Shown: positions 1 to 9,926, numbered from the stretch's first letter. The stretch: DNA of 64,000 bases from Sulfitobacter sp. EhC04 (GCF_001650875.1 NZ_LXYI01000017.1:124001-188000), one strand, 5' to 3'. Made by a program: numbers and translations. The notes: a model not told the origin generated them from the letters alone.

Positions 1-180
1 CGCTGCATCGCCGCGCCGGTGTTCGACATGAACAGCGAGGCGATTGCCGGCATTTCGGTGTCCGGCCCGACCTCGCGGATAGGGTTGGATGCCATCGAAA
101 ACCTCAGTGTTGCGGTTGTCGCAGCGGCCCGTGAGCTGACGTCGGCCATTGGCGGAGAGCCGAACCAGCACCCGCGTTGA
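1..180 (+). CDS. IclR-family transcriptional regulator, C-terminal end (partial)
   Basis: The first 59 codons visible read through to a TGA at 178-180 and begin outside the window. The peptide starts RCIAAPVFD and continues AGISVSGP and VVAAARELTSAIGG, which is the last strand-helix part of the IclR effector-binding (GAF-like) domain. The helix-turn-helix is not visible. It is convergent with the ureidoglycine aminohydrolase gene with no spacing: the two stop codons abut at 180/181. The location next to purine-degradation genes suggests a regulator of purine or allantoin use, which is inference from context only. Confidence 0.8.
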   Translation, partial: RCIAAPVFDMNSEAIAGISVSGPTSRIGLDAIENLSVAVVAAARELTSAIGGEPNQHPR

Positions 181-1029
181 TCAGGCGCGCGCCTGCGATG
201 CCCCTGTCGCCGGGCGCAGCGCCATCTGGCGGTTCACATCCTTGTAAAGCAAGTAGCGGAACCGCCCCGGCCCGCCCGCGTAACAGGCCTGCGGACAAAA
301 TGCGCGCAACCACATGTAATCGCCGGCCTCCACTTCGACCCAGTCATTGTTCAGTCGATAGGCGGCCTTGCCTTCCAGCACGTATAGCCCGTGTTCCATC
401 ACATGGGTCTCCAGAAACGGGATCACGCCACCAGGTTCAAATGTCACGATGGTGACATGCATGTCGTGGCGCATATCGGCGGGATCGACAAACCGTGTCG
501 TTGCCCATCTGCCATCGGTATCGGGCATGACACTCGGTGCGATGTCCTGTTCATTGGCAATGACGACATCGGGCATATCCAGCCCTTCAACCGCTTCATA
601 GGCCTTTCTGATCCAGTGAAACCGCAGCATGTCGTCACCCCGGTTGCGCAGGGTCCAGCCACACTCAGGCGGCAGATAGGCATAGCCGCCGGGTGCAAGG
701 CTGTGTGACTTTCCATCAATGGTAAGTGTTGCGATGCCCTCGACCACGAACAAAACGCCCTCGGCGCAGGGGTCGCTTTCCGCTTTGTCCGATCCACCGC
801 CGGGTGAAACTTCCATGATATATTGCGAAAAGGTTTCGGCGAAGCCGCTGAGCGGGCGCGACAGTACCCAAAGCCGGGTTTTGCCCCAGAACGGCAGGAA
901 GCTGGTCACGATATCGCGCATCGTGCCCTTGGGAATGACCGCATAGGCGTCGGTAAAGATTGCACGATCCGTGAGGAGTTGATCCTGACCGGGATGGCCG
1001 CCCTTTGGGGCATAATAGCTGGCCGTCAT
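181..1029 (-). CDS. allE: (S)-ureidoglycine aminohydrolase, bicupin
   Basis: A 282-residue protein of the bicupin family that converts (S)-ureidoglycine to ureidoglycolate and ammonia in the allantoin/ureide branch of purine breakdown; cytosolic. The N-terminus (MTASYYAPKGGHPGQDQLLT) and the segment TDAYAVIPKGTMRDIVTSFLPFW are characteristic. The first cupin holds EGVLFVVEGIATLTIDGK followed by the turn PGGYAYLPP; the second holds FLETHVMEHGLYVLEGKAAY with candidate metal ligands H and E, and EAGDYMWLRAFCPQACY near the end. Length matches the family. An AAGGAGT ribosome site lies just before the start. It faces away from xdhABC and lies downstream of the LysR gene with 145 bp between. No allantoinase or allantoate amidohydrolase is in the window. 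Confidence 0.87.
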   Translation of the reverse strand: MTASYYAPKGGHPGQDQLLTDRAIFTDAYAVIPKGTMRDIVTSFLPFWGKTRLWVLSRPLSGFAETFSQYIMEVSPGGGSDKAESDPCAEGVLFVVEGIATLTIDGKSHSLAPGGYAYLPPECGWTLRNRGDDMLRFHWIRKAYEAVEGLDMPDVVIANEQDIAPSVMPDTDGRWATTRFVDPADMRHDMHVTIVTFEPGGVIPFLETHVMEHGLYVLEGKAAYRLNNDWVEVEAGDYMWLRAFCPQACYAGGPGRFRYLLYKDVNRQMALRPATGASQARA

Positions 1030-1174
1030 GATGACTCCTTGTCTGATCTATACGCAGATGGAGTCTAAATGACGCGGGGCGGAAAGCCATTGCACTGGCA
1101 CCGACAGATGTATTCTGTTTTTTTTGATAATGCGCAAGAATGCCTTGGAAAACCGTCATCCTGGGACTGCCTGG

Positions 1175-2077
1175 TTAAACCTCGGACAGATGTTCCCGGC
1201 ACCTCTTGAGCAAAAAATCTATGAAGAGTCGTACCTTGCTGTCCTGCAACCGCCTGTGCGGATAGAGGCACCCGAACATGGCAGGTTCCGGCGGCGTATC
1301 GGGGAGGATTTCGACAAGATCGCCGCGGTTCAGATGCTCGCTGACTTCGAACAAGGGCTTGTTGACGATCCCGCGCCCGGCAAGCGCCCAATCGGTCAGA
1401 ACGTCGCCGTCATCTGAATCGTAACTGCCGGACACATCCATTCTCAAAGGCCCTTCCGCTGTCGCCAGGGTCCAGAACCATTCAGGCGACCTGGGGTAGC
1501 GCAGCAGCAGGCAATTATGGTTTCGAAGTTCCTGGGGGGTTTGCGGCAAACCACGCCGTTCAAGGTAGGCCGGGGCGGCACACAAAATGCGCGGCGTGTC
1601 CAGGATCTTGCGCAACTTCAAATTTGAATCCGGCGGGCGGCCAATAAAGAAGGCGACATCCAGCCCATCTTCCAACAGGTCCACCTTCCGGTCTGACAAC
1701 CGCAGCCGGACCGATACCTCCGGATATTCATCCACAAAATCGGGGATCAGGGGTGCGATCAGGCGCTTGCCTACACCAAGCGGTGCCGTCACCTGTATGG
1801 TGCCGTGCGGGTTCTGCGAAAAATCGGAGACCGCAGCCTCGGCATCTTCCAACGATTGCACGACCAGCCGGGCGCGATCGTAAAACGCCTGGCCCACTTC
1901 AGTGGGGGACAGTTTGCGGGTTGTGCGGTTGAACAGGCGCACATCCAGACGGCGTTCCAACTCCTTGATCCTGTTGCTGGCCACGGCAGGCGTCAGCCGC
2001 AAGTCACGCCCGCCTGCGGTGATACTGCCCAGCTCCACAACCCTGACAAAGACCTTCAGACTTTCGAGATAGGGCAT
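1175..2077 (-). CDS. LysR-family transcriptional regulator
   Basis: A 300-residue LysR protein. The winged helix-turn-helix occupies roughly residues 1-60 (LKVFVRVVELGSITAGGRDL, then AVASNRIKELERRLDVRLFN, RTTRKLSPTEVG), followed by a type-2 periplasmic-binding fold for the effector (IQVTAPLGVGKRLIAPLIPDF; GRGIVNKPLFEV; ending in LLKRCREHLSEV). It is divergent from xdhA with a 122 bp shared control region (2078-2199), the classic LysR arrangement, so it probably controls xdhABC and itself. The effector cannot be read from the sequence; a purine such as xanthine or urate would fit the context. Confidence 0.9.
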   Translation of the reverse strand: MPYLESLKVFVRVVELGSITAGGRDLRLTPAVASNRIKELERRLDVRLFNRTTRKLSPTEVGQAFYDRARLVVQSLEDAEAAVSDFSQNPHGTIQVTAPLGVGKRLIAPLIPDFVDEYPEVSVRLRLSDRKVDLLEDGLDVAFFIGRPPDSNLKLRKILDTPRILCAAPAYLERRGLPQTPQELRNHNCLLLRYPRSPEWFWTLATAEGPLRMDVSGSYDSDDGDVLTDWALAGRGIVNKPLFEVSEHLNRGDLVEILPDTPPEPAMFGCLYPHRRLQDSKVRLFIDFLLKRCREHLSEV

Positions 2078-2199
2078 GACCTTCTCCGATTATATACGAT
2101 TCGTTGAAAGAGCATACGCGACTGCGCCGTATTTCAGGCGTCAAAAATGAAGGATACTGATCGCGCCCGCAGATTCACAGCTGCGCCATGGGAGGATTC

Positions 2200-3657
2200 A
2201 TGACCATCAGATCAAACATACGCTTTGTCCTCAACGACCGCGACATCACGCTTGAGAGCGTCGGTGCGAGCGATACCTTGCTGGATTTTCTGCGCAATGA
2301 TCGCCGCCTGACCGGGACCAAAGAGGGCTGCGCCGAGGGGGATTGCGGGGCTTGCACTGTTCTGGTCGGTCGCCTTCAGGACGGGGCGTTGCACTATGAG
2401 CCAGTCAATGCCTGTATTCGGTTACTTGCATCGCTAGATGCCTGTCACGTCGTATCCGTCGAACATCTCTCCGGGCCACAAGGTAAATTGCACCCGGTCC
2501 AGCAAGCGATGGTCGAACATAATGGCAGCCAGTGCGGCTTTTGCACGCCGGGATTTGTCATGTCGCTTTATGCGCTCTGGATGGGAAATCCGGATCCTTC
2601 GGAAACCGAGATTGAAACAGCCCTGCAGGGCAATCTGTGTCGCTGCACCGGCTATGAACCCATCATCAAGGCCGCCAAGGCTGTGACGGCGTTGGGCAAT
2701 CCGGCCGATGATACGCTGACCCTCGAACGCGAATCGATGACAGCAAGGCTGTCGCATCTGCGCGACGGCATGCGCGTGGACACCTCCAAAGCGGGCAGCC
2801 GCTGTATTCTGCCCGCTTCTGTTGATGACCTGGCAGATATTCTGCAGGAAACCCCGGACGCCACGATCATCGCCGGGGCCACGGATGTGGGCCTCTGGAT
2901 CACAAAGTTCCTGCGCGATATTTCTCCGGTGGTGTTTCTGGGCCATCTCGATGTGCTCAGGAGGATCGAGCAGCGCGACGACACAATCCATATCGGTGCC
3001 GGGGTCAGCTATACGGACAGCCGGGCCGTGATGGTTGCGGATTATCCGCATCTTGGCCCGTTCTGGGATCGAATTGCGGGCTGGCAGATCCGCAGCATGG
3101 GGACCATCGGCGGCAATATCGCCAATGGTTCGCCCATCGGAGACACACCGCCGGTCCTGATCGCCCTTGGCGCGACCATCACTTTGCGCAAGGGCTCAGC
3201 GCGTCGCAGCCTTCCGATTGAGGCATTCTTTATCGACTACGGCAAGCAGGACAGGGGGGCGGGGGAGTTTCTGGAGAGCATTTCAGTGCCCCGCCCCAAG
3301 GCAGGCGTGCGCCATGCGGCCTACAAGATTTCCAAGCGCCGGGATGAGGATATTTCATCTATCTGCGCGGCGTTCAACGTCACCGTCGTGGGCGGCATGA
3401 TCACTGCCGCCAGAATTGCTTTCGGCGGCATGGCGGCAACGCCGAAACGGGCCACAAACGCAGAAACGGCTCTGGTCGGTGCCGAATGGAGCGAAGCCGC
3501 GTTGCTAAGGGCCGCGACAGCGCTTGGGGATGATTTTGCGCCTCTTACGGATTGGCGCGCCTCGGCGGAATACCGGTTGTTGGTATCCAAAAACCTGTTT
3601 CGCAAATTCTGGCGCGATCAGCAGGACAGTGACGCAGCCGTTCAATTGACCGCGTAA
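2200..3657 (+). CDS. xdhA: Xanthine dehydrogenase small subunit (FeS/FAD)
   Basis: A 485-residue subunit of xanthine dehydrogenase, which oxidises hypoxanthine to xanthine and urate with NAD. A [2Fe-2S] ferredoxin domain has EGCAEGDCGACTVLVG (Cys 44, 49, 52); a second [2Fe-2S] domain has SQCGFCTPGF and GNLCRCTGYEP; then comes the FAD-binding domain (ATIIAGATDVGLWITKF, MGTIGGNIANGSPIGDTPP) and the C-terminal CO dehydrogenase flavoprotein domain with ISKRRDEDIS. I chose the ATG at 2200 rather than 2188 because GGAGG at 2191-2195 lies just before it and nothing similar precedes 2188. It is followed by xdhB after a 14 bp gap containing GGGAGGATC. Confidence 0.96.
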   Translation: MTIRSNIRFVLNDRDITLESVGASDTLLDFLRNDRRLTGTKEGCAEGDCGACTVLVGRLQDGALHYEPVNACIRLLASLDACHVVSVEHLSGPQGKLHPVQQAMVEHNGSQCGFCTPGFVMSLYALWMGNPDPSETEIETALQGNLCRCTGYEPIIKAAKAVTALGNPADDTLTLERESMTARLSHLRDGMRVDTSKAGSRCILPASVDDLADILQETPDATIIAGATDVGLWITKFLRDISPVVFLGHLDVLRRIEQRDDTIHIGAGVSYTDSRAVMVADYPHLGPFWDRIAGWQIRSMGTIGGNIANGSPIGDTPPVLIALGATITLRKGSARRSLPIEAFFIDYGKQDRGAGEFLESISVPRPKAGVRHAAYKISKRRDEDISSICAAFNVTVVGGMITAARIAFGGMAATPKRATNAETALVGAEWSEAALLRAATALGDDFAPLTDWRASAEYRLLVSKNLFRKFWRDQQDSDAAVQLTA

Positions 3658-3671
3658 GGGAGGATCCGGAT

Positions 3672-6068
3672 ATGAGCACCAAGGACACAACTGAAGCCGT
3701 CATTGATACGGACAAGCGCAAGGACCCGCCCCTGGCGCAGCATCTGATGCGTGCCGATCAGGGTCGCACAACCATTAAAGGCGGGGTCAGTACCGACCTG
3801 CGCCATGAAAGCGCAATCAAGCATGTCACCGGGCGCGCGGATTATTGCGATGACATTCCCGAACCGGTCGGAACGCTGCATGCCTATCTGGGCCTTTCCA
3901 CCCGCGCCCATGCGGTGATCCGCAGGCTGGACCTGACCGCAGTACGATCCGCCCCCGGTGTTGTCGATGTGCTGACGGCGGTGGACATTCCCGGTGTCAA
4001 CGACGTCTCGCCAACAGGACGTCACGACGAGCCGATCTTCGCAACCGAAAAGGTCGAATTCTGGGGGCAGCCGATGTTTGCCGTCATTGCAGAAACGCGC
4101 GATGCCGCCCGGCGCGCGGCCAGGCTGGCCCAGGTCAGCTACGACGATCTGCCCCACGTGCTCGATCCCGAAGCAGCGCAGCAGGCGGGAATGGATTACG
4201 TCACACCGCCACTCACACTCAAGCGGGGCAAGGCAGGCGAAGCCATGGCAAGGGCACCCCATCGCATCAAGGGCAAGTTCCGCATTGGCGGTCAGGATCA
4301 CATGTATCTGGAAGGGCATATCGCATTTGCCATTCCGGGTGAGGACGAGGATGTGACGGTCCATTCATCGACCCAGCACCCGACAGAGGCGCAGCACATG
4401 GTCGCCCATGTCCTTGGCGTGCCCTCCAACGCAGTGACGATCAATGTGCGCCGGATGGGTGGCGGGTTCGGTGGCAAGGAAACACAGATGAACCTGTTCT
4501 GCGCAGTCGCCGCAGTAGCTGCAAAGAAATGGAACTGCGCGGTGAAAATTCGGCCCGATCGGGACGACGACATGTCGGCAACCGGCAAGCGGCACGATTT
4601 CGTCGTCGACTACGAGGTCGGCTTTGACGACACGGGCCGGATCGAAGCGGTCGCGGGAGACTTCGCAGCACGCTGCGGGTTTTCTTCGGATCTTTCGGGT
4701 CCGGTGACGGACCGGGCGCTGTTTCATGCGGACAACGCCTATTATTATCCCAACGTTCTGCTGAACTCGCACCCGATGAAGACGAACACCGTCTCCAACA
4801 CCGCATTCCGTGGATTTGGCGGGCCGCAAGGTGTCATCGTCGCGGAGCGGATCATGGAAGAGATCGCCTATCATCGCGGTGTCGACAGCCTTGAAATTCG
4901 CAAGCGCAATTTTTACGGCGACACGGGGCGCAATGTGACGCCCTATCATCAGACCGTCGAAGACAATATCGCACCACGCATTGTGCAGGAACTTGAGGAA
5001 AGCGCCGATTATCAGGCGCGCCGCCAGGCCGTGCTCGACTGGAACGCCAAAGGCGACACAATCCGCAAAGGCATCGCGCTCACCCCTGTAAAGTTTGGCA
5101 TTTCATTCACGGCAACTTGGTACAATCAGGCCGGGGCGCTGTTGCATGTGTATTCGGATGGATCAATCCACCTGAACCATGGCGGCACGGAGATGGGCCA
5201 GGGGCTGAACACCAAGATTGCGCAAATCGTCGCGGAGGAATTTCAGGTCGACTTCGACCAGATCAAGATTACCAGAACCACGACGGAGAAGGTGCCGAAT
5301 ACCTCTGCGACGGCCGCCTCGTCGGGATCAGACCTCAACGGGATGGCGGCGCAGGATGCCGCACAACAGATCAAGACGCGGCTGGTTGCCTTCGCCGCCG
5401 AGCGTTGGCAAACCGACGTCAGCAACGTGCGATTCATTGCAAATGCGGTGCAGATCGGGGACGAGACGATCCCCTTCGCCGATTTTATCCGCGAGGCCTA
5501 TATGGCGCGGGTGCATCTGTCCGCCGCCGGATTCTACAAGACGCCAAAAATCCATTGGAACCGCGACACAGGCACCGGGCGCCCGTTCTACTACTTCGCA
5601 TATGGCGCCGCCTGTTCGGAAGTGACGGTTGACACGCTCACCGGTGAATACCGCGTCGAACGGACGGATATCCTGCATGACGTGGGCAAATCACTGAACC
5701 CGATCATCGACAAAGGCCAAGTTGAGGGCGCGTTTATCCAAGGCATGGGTTGGCTGACCACCGAGGAACTGTGGTGGGATGACAAGGGGCAGCTTCGCAC
5801 CCATGCCCCCTCGACTTACAAGATCCCGCTGGCGTCCGACCGTCCGCGCATCTTCAACGTCGAACTGGCGAAATGGTCGGAGAACCGAGAGAACACGATC
5901 AAACGGTCCAAGGCAGTGGGCGAGCCCCCCTTCATGCTGGGCATATCCGTATTCGAAGCCCTGTCACATGCGGTCGCAAGCGTGGCGGATTACAAGACCT
6001 GCCCGCGCCTTGATGCGCCCGCAACACCAGAGCGTGTGCTGATGGCAATTGAGCGGTTGCGAGGCTGA
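3672..6068 (+). CDS. xdhB: Xanthine dehydrogenase molybdopterin-binding subunit
   Basis: A 798-residue catalytic subunit that carries the molybdopterin cofactor. It has the ald_Xan_dh_C hammerhead domain near residues 40-150 (YCDDIPEPVGTLHAYLGLS) followed by the Mo-binding domain. Visible signatures are VRRMGGGFGGKETQ, NTAFRGFGGPQG (cofactor and substrate loop), NHGGTEMGQGLNTK and, near the C-terminus, SKAVGEPPFMLGISVFEALS, which contains the catalytic Glu region of the family. Length is typical for bacterial XdhB. The reading frame ends at 6068, so the xdhC start at 6073 follows after a 4 bp gap, consistent with translational coupling. Confidence 0.96.
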   Translation: MSTKDTTEAVIDTDKRKDPPLAQHLMRADQGRTTIKGGVSTDLRHESAIKHVTGRADYCDDIPEPVGTLHAYLGLSTRAHAVIRRLDLTAVRSAPGVVDVLTAVDIPGVNDVSPTGRHDEPIFATEKVEFWGQPMFAVIAETRDAARRAARLAQVSYDDLPHVLDPEAAQQAGMDYVTPPLTLKRGKAGEAMARAPHRIKGKFRIGGQDHMYLEGHIAFAIPGEDEDVTVHSSTQHPTEAQHMVAHVLGVPSNAVTINVRRMGGGFGGKETQMNLFCAVAAVAAKKWNCAVKIRPDRDDDMSATGKRHDFVVDYEVGFDDTGRIEAVAGDFAARCGFSSDLSGPVTDRALFHADNAYYYPNVLLNSHPMKTNTVSNTAFRGFGGPQGVIVAERIMEEIAYHRGVDSLEIRKRNFYGDTGRNVTPYHQTVEDNIAPRIVQELEESADYQARRQAVLDWNAKGDTIRKGIALTPVKFGISFTATWYNQAGALLHVYSDGSIHLNHGGTEMGQGLNTKIAQIVAEEFQVDFDQIKITRTTTEKVPNTSATAASSGSDLNGMAAQDAAQQIKTRLVAFAAERWQTDVSNVRFIANAVQIGDETIPFADFIREAYMARVHLSAAGFYKTPKIHWNRDTGTGRPFYYFAYGAACSEVTVDTLTGEYRVERTDILHDVGKSLNPIIDKGQVEGAFIQGMGWLTTEELWWDDKGQLRTHAPSTYKIPLASDRPRIFNVELAKWSENRENTIKRSKAVGEPPFMLGISVFEALSHAVASVADYKTCPRLDAPATPERVLMAIERLRG

Positions 6069-6072
6069 TCCA

Positions 6073-6888
6073 ATGCGCCTGTCTCAGTTCCTTGGCACCA
6101 ATTCCGACATTGTCCGGGTTTCCCTGTGCCGCGTGCGCGGGTCGTCCCCGCGCGAAGCCGGGGCAGAGATGTTTGTGACTCCCAACGGGCTGCACGGGAC
6201 AATCGGTGGCGGACAGCTCGAATACATGGCTATTGATCAGGCCCGTAAAATGCTCTGCAACGGGCGCAATTTTGACCAGATGGACGTGCCGCTTGGGCCG
6301 GAAATCGGGCAATGCTGCGGCGGGCGCGTCGATCTTGACCTGCGGCGAATGAGCCAGACTGATCGTGCAGAAGCCCTGGCCGCCGATGTGGAGCGGCACG
6401 CGGCGCGATCTCATGTCTATATCCTGGGTGCGGGCCATATCGGGCGCGCGCTTGCCCGGTTTTTCCAGTTTCTTCCTATACGCTGCATCTTGATCGACAG
6501 TCGCGCAGAGGAGTTGGCGCTGGCCGATGCAGAGGTCGAAAAGCGTCTGTCGCCGATGGCCGAGGCCGACATTCGAGCGGCCCCGCCCGGCAGCGCGTTC
6601 ATCGTTCTAACCCATGACCACGCACTCGACTTTCTGTTGACGTCCGAAGCACTGGACCGGCGCGATGCTGCCTACGTCGGCCTGATCGGCTCTGCGACCA
6701 AACGGATGAAATTCGCACGCTTTCACCAAAGCCACGCCGCGCAGAGCGATTGCACCAGGCTGATTTGCCCGATCGGAGACACCAGCAGCCCTGACAAGCG
6801 CCCCGAGGTTATTGCGACCTCCGTCACGGCGCAGGTCATGAGCGTGCTGACCAGCGCGCGGAGCGAGGACGTCAAACTGACAAACTGA
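6073..6888 (+). CDS. xdhC: XDH accessory protein XdhC (molybdenum cofactor sulfuration/insertion)
   Basis: A 271-residue XdhC protein, which binds molybdenum cofactor, helps its sulfuration and delivers it to XdhB. The N-terminal XdhC/CoxI domain shows RGSSPREAGAEMFVT and GTIGGGQLEYMAIDQAR; the C-terminal Rossmann-like domain shows HVYILGAGHIGRALARFF and AYVGLIGSATKRMKF. An alternative in-frame ATG at 6049 would overlap xdhB; 6073 is preferred because MRLSQFLG begins right after the xdhB stop. It ends 66 bp before the permease start and is part of the same operon. Confidence 0.94.
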   Translation: MRLSQFLGTNSDIVRVSLCRVRGSSPREAGAEMFVTPNGLHGTIGGGQLEYMAIDQARKMLCNGRNFDQMDVPLGPEIGQCCGGRVDLDLRRMSQTDRAEALAADVERHAARSHVYILGAGHIGRALARFFQFLPIRCILIDSRAEELALADAEVEKRLSPMAEADIRAAPPGSAFIVLTHDHALDFLLTSEALDRRDAAYVGLIGSATKRMKFARFHQSHAAQSDCTRLICPIGDTSSPDKRPEVIATSVTAQVMSVLTSARSEDVKLTN

Positions 6889-6954
6889 AAGAAGCCCGCG
6901 CGGTACAGCCAATTGCGCCGACGGGGCCAGACACTTTACGGGAGGAGACCCAAA

Positions 6955-8559
6955 ATGTCGGACACCACTTACACCTACAAACTATTCAACAGGAGCGATT
7001 TCAACGCTTTCTGGGCGCTATTCACCGATAACCTCGTCAACCTGCTGATCCTGTCGGGTGTCTGTCAATTTGTCTTTCAGATGCCTGCCGAAATCGTATT
7101 TGGGCGGATTGTCCCCGGCGCGGCCGTCGCCATCCTGGCTGGTGTTGCGGTCTATGCGTTGCTGGCCAAATGGGTCGCCAATCGTCAGGGAAAGGACGTG
7201 ACCGCGCTGCCATACGGCATCTCGACCCCTGTTATGTTTGTCTATCTCTTTGGGGTGATCGGCCCGATATTCTGGGCGACAAACGATCCGCTGCTGGCCT
7301 GGCAGGTCGGCATTGGTGCCGGCTTCATGGGCGGTATCGTCGCGGCTTTCGGAGCCATCATCGGCCCGTTTCTCAAGCGCATCACACCCCGGGCCGGCAT
7401 GCTGGGCACCCTGTGCGGCATCGCGCTGGTCTTCATCGGCTCCGTCCCACTGGCAGAGATTTTCGAACATCCGCTGATCGGTTTCACGTCTCTGCTGTTC
7501 ATCCTCTGGGGTCTTATTGGCCGCTTCCGGCTACCCGGGAATGTGCCTGCCGGTCTGGTTGCAATTGCGGTTGGTACGGTCATTGCGATCTTTCTGGGGC
7601 AGTCGTCATTCAGCACGGACGGTATTGGGTACTACCCGCCGGTCCCCTATTTCGGAGATATGATGGCCGGCATTCAATATCTGTTTGCCAATCCAGAACT
7701 GTTCCTCGTCCTTATCCCTGTCCAGATCTACAACTTTATCGAAACCATGAATAACGTGGAATCGGCGGAGGCAGCAGGGGACACCTATCCGGTCGCCCTG
7801 TGCCAGGTGACAGACGGGGCAGGCACGATGATCGGTGCGTTGTTTGGTTCGCCCTTCCCGACCACCGTCTATATCGGCCACCCGGCCTACAAGCGCATGG
7901 ATGCGCGGGCGGGTTACATCATCGGTGTGGCCTTTGTCATTTCAGCGGCGGCATTCCTTGGCTTTCTGTCGTTCCTGGCCGGATTGATCCCCATCGCGGC
8001 GGCTGCCCCGGTGTTGGTATTTGTCTCGGTCAGCCTCATTACCAATACGGCCTTTGCAGTAAAGCCTGCCCATATGGCTGCGGTGGCCTTTGCGATCCTA
8101 CCGCATATCTCGGAGTTCCTGATGGTCAAATGGGGATCGCTTATGAATGCACTGCGCAATTCCGGCGTCGAGGGTCTGCCGTCGCTTGGCGACACTGAAC
8201 TTACCGCAGCCCTGCTCAGGGAAGGCGCGCATTACGAAGGGCATCTGGCCCTGTCTCAGGGGGCAATCATCACCGGCCTTGTCTGGGGTGCAATCGTTGC
8301 CGATGTCATCGACGGGCGGTTCCGCCATGCGGGCGGGTTCGCCATCGTTGCGGCCATGATGTCATCGGTTGGGATCATCCACAGCTACACGCTCCAGCTT
8401 CCACAGTTTGATGGAATCACCGTCGGCTACCTGATCATTGGTGCCTTCTTGATCTTCTATCCGATGTTCGCGCCTCGCGAAGTTCTGGAGCACCGGATCA
8501 TCGTGCCGGACGAGCCGGATTTTCTGGACGACGATACCCCGGCCTACAACCGGGCTTGA
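6955..8559 (+). CDS. NCS2-family nucleobase (purine) permease
   Basis: A 534-residue, highly hydrophobic protein with about 12 predicted membrane segments (for example AFWALFTDNLVNLLILSGV, AVAILAGVAVYALLAKW, VGYLIIGAFLIFYPMF). The motif VTALPYGISTP and the segment FIETMNNVESAEAAG, in the place of the NCS2 signature helix, resemble xanthine/uracil/adenine permeases. The start at 6955 has a strong GGGAGGAGA ribosome site a few bases upstream. Placed between xdhC and guanine deaminase, it most probably imports xanthine, guanine or hypoxanthine; the exact substrate is inferred from context. Confidence 0.88.
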   Translation: MSDTTYTYKLFNRSDFNAFWALFTDNLVNLLILSGVCQFVFQMPAEIVFGRIVPGAAVAILAGVAVYALLAKWVANRQGKDVTALPYGISTPVMFVYLFGVIGPIFWATNDPLLAWQVGIGAGFMGGIVAAFGAIIGPFLKRITPRAGMLGTLCGIALVFIGSVPLAEIFEHPLIGFTSLLFILWGLIGRFRLPGNVPAGLVAIAVGTVIAIFLGQSSFSTDGIGYYPPVPYFGDMMAGIQYLFANPELFLVLIPVQIYNFIETMNNVESAEAAGDTYPVALCQVTDGAGTMIGALFGSPFPTTVYIGHPAYKRMDARAGYIIGVAFVISAAAFLGFLSFLAGLIPIAAAAPVLVFVSVSLITNTAFAVKPAHMAAVAFAILPHISEFLMVKWGSLMNALRNSGVEGLPSLGDTELTAALLREGAHYEGHLALSQGAIITGLVWGAIVADVIDGRFRHAGGFAIVAAMMSSVGIIHSYTLQLPQFDGITVGYLIIGAFLIFYPMFAPREVLEHRIIVPDEPDFLDDDTPAYNRA

Positions 8560-8566
8560 AAAGGAA

Positions 8567-8596
8567 GGGCGCGACGGCCGTCTGTGCGCCGCGCCC
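8567..8596 (+). other. GC-rich stem-loop in the permease-guaD gap
   Basis: GGGCGCG (8567-8573) pairs perfectly with CGCGCCC (8590-8596), and the 16-nt loop contains the palindrome ACGGCCGT. No T-run follows, so it is more like an intercistronic stability or processing hairpin than a terminator. Function is not established. Confidence 0.35.
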
Positions 8597-8624
8597 GGCC
8601 AATTCTCTCAAAGGATATGCTTAC

Positions 8625-9926
8625 ATGACCGACACTTTGCTGCGCGGACGGATATTGACGTTTCACCAAGAACCAAAAGATGCCGAAGACAGTGAGGCAT
8701 ACAGCTATGTTGAAGATGGCGCGATCCTTGTGCGCGACGGCAAGATTGTCGCGTCGGGGGAGTACCGTGATAGCGCTGCACGCTCACCTGATGCCAGGGT
8801 CATGGATCACCGCCCGCATCTCCTGATGGCCGGATTTATCGACGCGCATATCCACTTTCCACAGGTCCAGATCGTCGCAAGCTGGGGCAGCCAACTGCTC
8901 GATTGGTTGAATGGATATACCTTCCCGGCAGAGGCGGATTATGCCGACGCACAACATGCAACCGCGATGGCGGGCCATTTCTGCGATTTGCTGACCGACC
9001 ATGGCACCACAACTGCCGTTGCCTTCTGTTCTGTCCACAAGGCGTCAGCCGAGGCGTTGTTTTCGGCGGCAGCAAACAGGAACATGCGGATCATCGCAGG
9101 CAAGACGATGATGGATCGAAATGCGCCCGGATCTGTTCTGGATACGCCCCAAACAAGTTACGACGAGAGCAAGGAGCTGATCGCCAACTGGCATGGCAAG
9201 GGCCGCGCCTCCTATGCGATTACACCCCGCTTTGCGATCACCTCTACGCCCGAACAGATGGAGATGGCGGGCGCGCTGGCAGTGGAACATCCCGATTGCT
9301 ACATCCAGACCCATCTGTCCGAGAACCACGCTGAAATCGCCTTTACCGCACAGCTCTATCCCGAGGCGCGCGATTATCTCGATGTATACGAAACCTACGG
9401 TCTCATGGGCCAAAAGACCTTGCTGGGCCACGCGATCCACCTGAAGGAACGTGAAATTGCCGCCATTGCCCAAGCGGGGGCACACCCGGTATTTTGCCCC
9501 ACCTCAAATCTGTTCCTGGGAAGCGGTCTTTTCGATGATGCCGGATTGCGCGCCCATGGCATTTCAAACGGTATCGCAACGGATATCGGGGCGGGCACCA
9601 GCTATTCGATGCTTCAGACCCTGAATGAAGGCTACAAGATCCTGCAATTGCGGGACCAGAAGCTGCACGCGTTGCGTGCATTCCATTGGATCACCCGCGG
9701 CAATGCAGAGGTGCTTGGATTATCAGACAAGATCGGAACACTCGATGCCGGAACAGAGGCGGACATCGTTGTCCTGAACGCCCGCGCAACGCCCGCCATG
9801 GCACTGCGTATGGGCAAAGCGGAAACCCTCTCCGAAGAACTGTTCGTATTGCAGATGATGGGGGATGATCGCGCCATCGTGCAAACTTACCTCGCCGGTC
9901 ATCCTCAGAAAGGGATTGTCAGATGA
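8625..9926 (+). CDS. guaD: Guanine deaminase
   Basis: A 433-residue amidohydrolase that converts guanine to xanthine, feeding XdhAB. Zinc-binding motifs are visible in order: GFIDAHIHFPQ (HxH), QTHLSENHAEI (His), GHAIHL (His) and ATDIGAGTSYSML (Asp). Family signatures MMDRNAPGSVLDTPQTSYDE and CPTSNLFLGSGLFD are specific to guanine deaminase rather than to other amidohydrolases. An in-frame ATG at 8556 exists but falls at the end of the permease gene; the start at 8625 (MTDTLLRGRILTF) fits the family N-terminus. It is the last gene of the plus-strand purine operon and is followed by a stem-loop at 9959-9992. Confidence 0.94.
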   Translation: MTDTLLRGRILTFHQEPKDAEDSEAYSYVEDGAILVRDGKIVASGEYRDSAARSPDARVMDHRPHLLMAGFIDAHIHFPQVQIVASWGSQLLDWLNGYTFPAEADYADAQHATAMAGHFCDLLTDHGTTTAVAFCSVHKASAEALFSAAANRNMRIIAGKTMMDRNAPGSVLDTPQTSYDESKELIANWHGKGRASYAITPRFAITSTPEQMEMAGALAVEHPDCYIQTHLSENHAEIAFTAQLYPEARDYLDVYETYGLMGQKTLLGHAIHLKEREIAAIAQAGAHPVFCPTSNLFLGSGLFDDAGLRAHGISNGIATDIGAGTSYSMLQTLNEGYKILQLRDQKLHALRAFHWITRGNAEVLGLSDKIGTLDAGTEADIVVLNARATPAMALRMGKAETLSEELFVLQMMGDDRAIVQTYLAGHPQKGIVR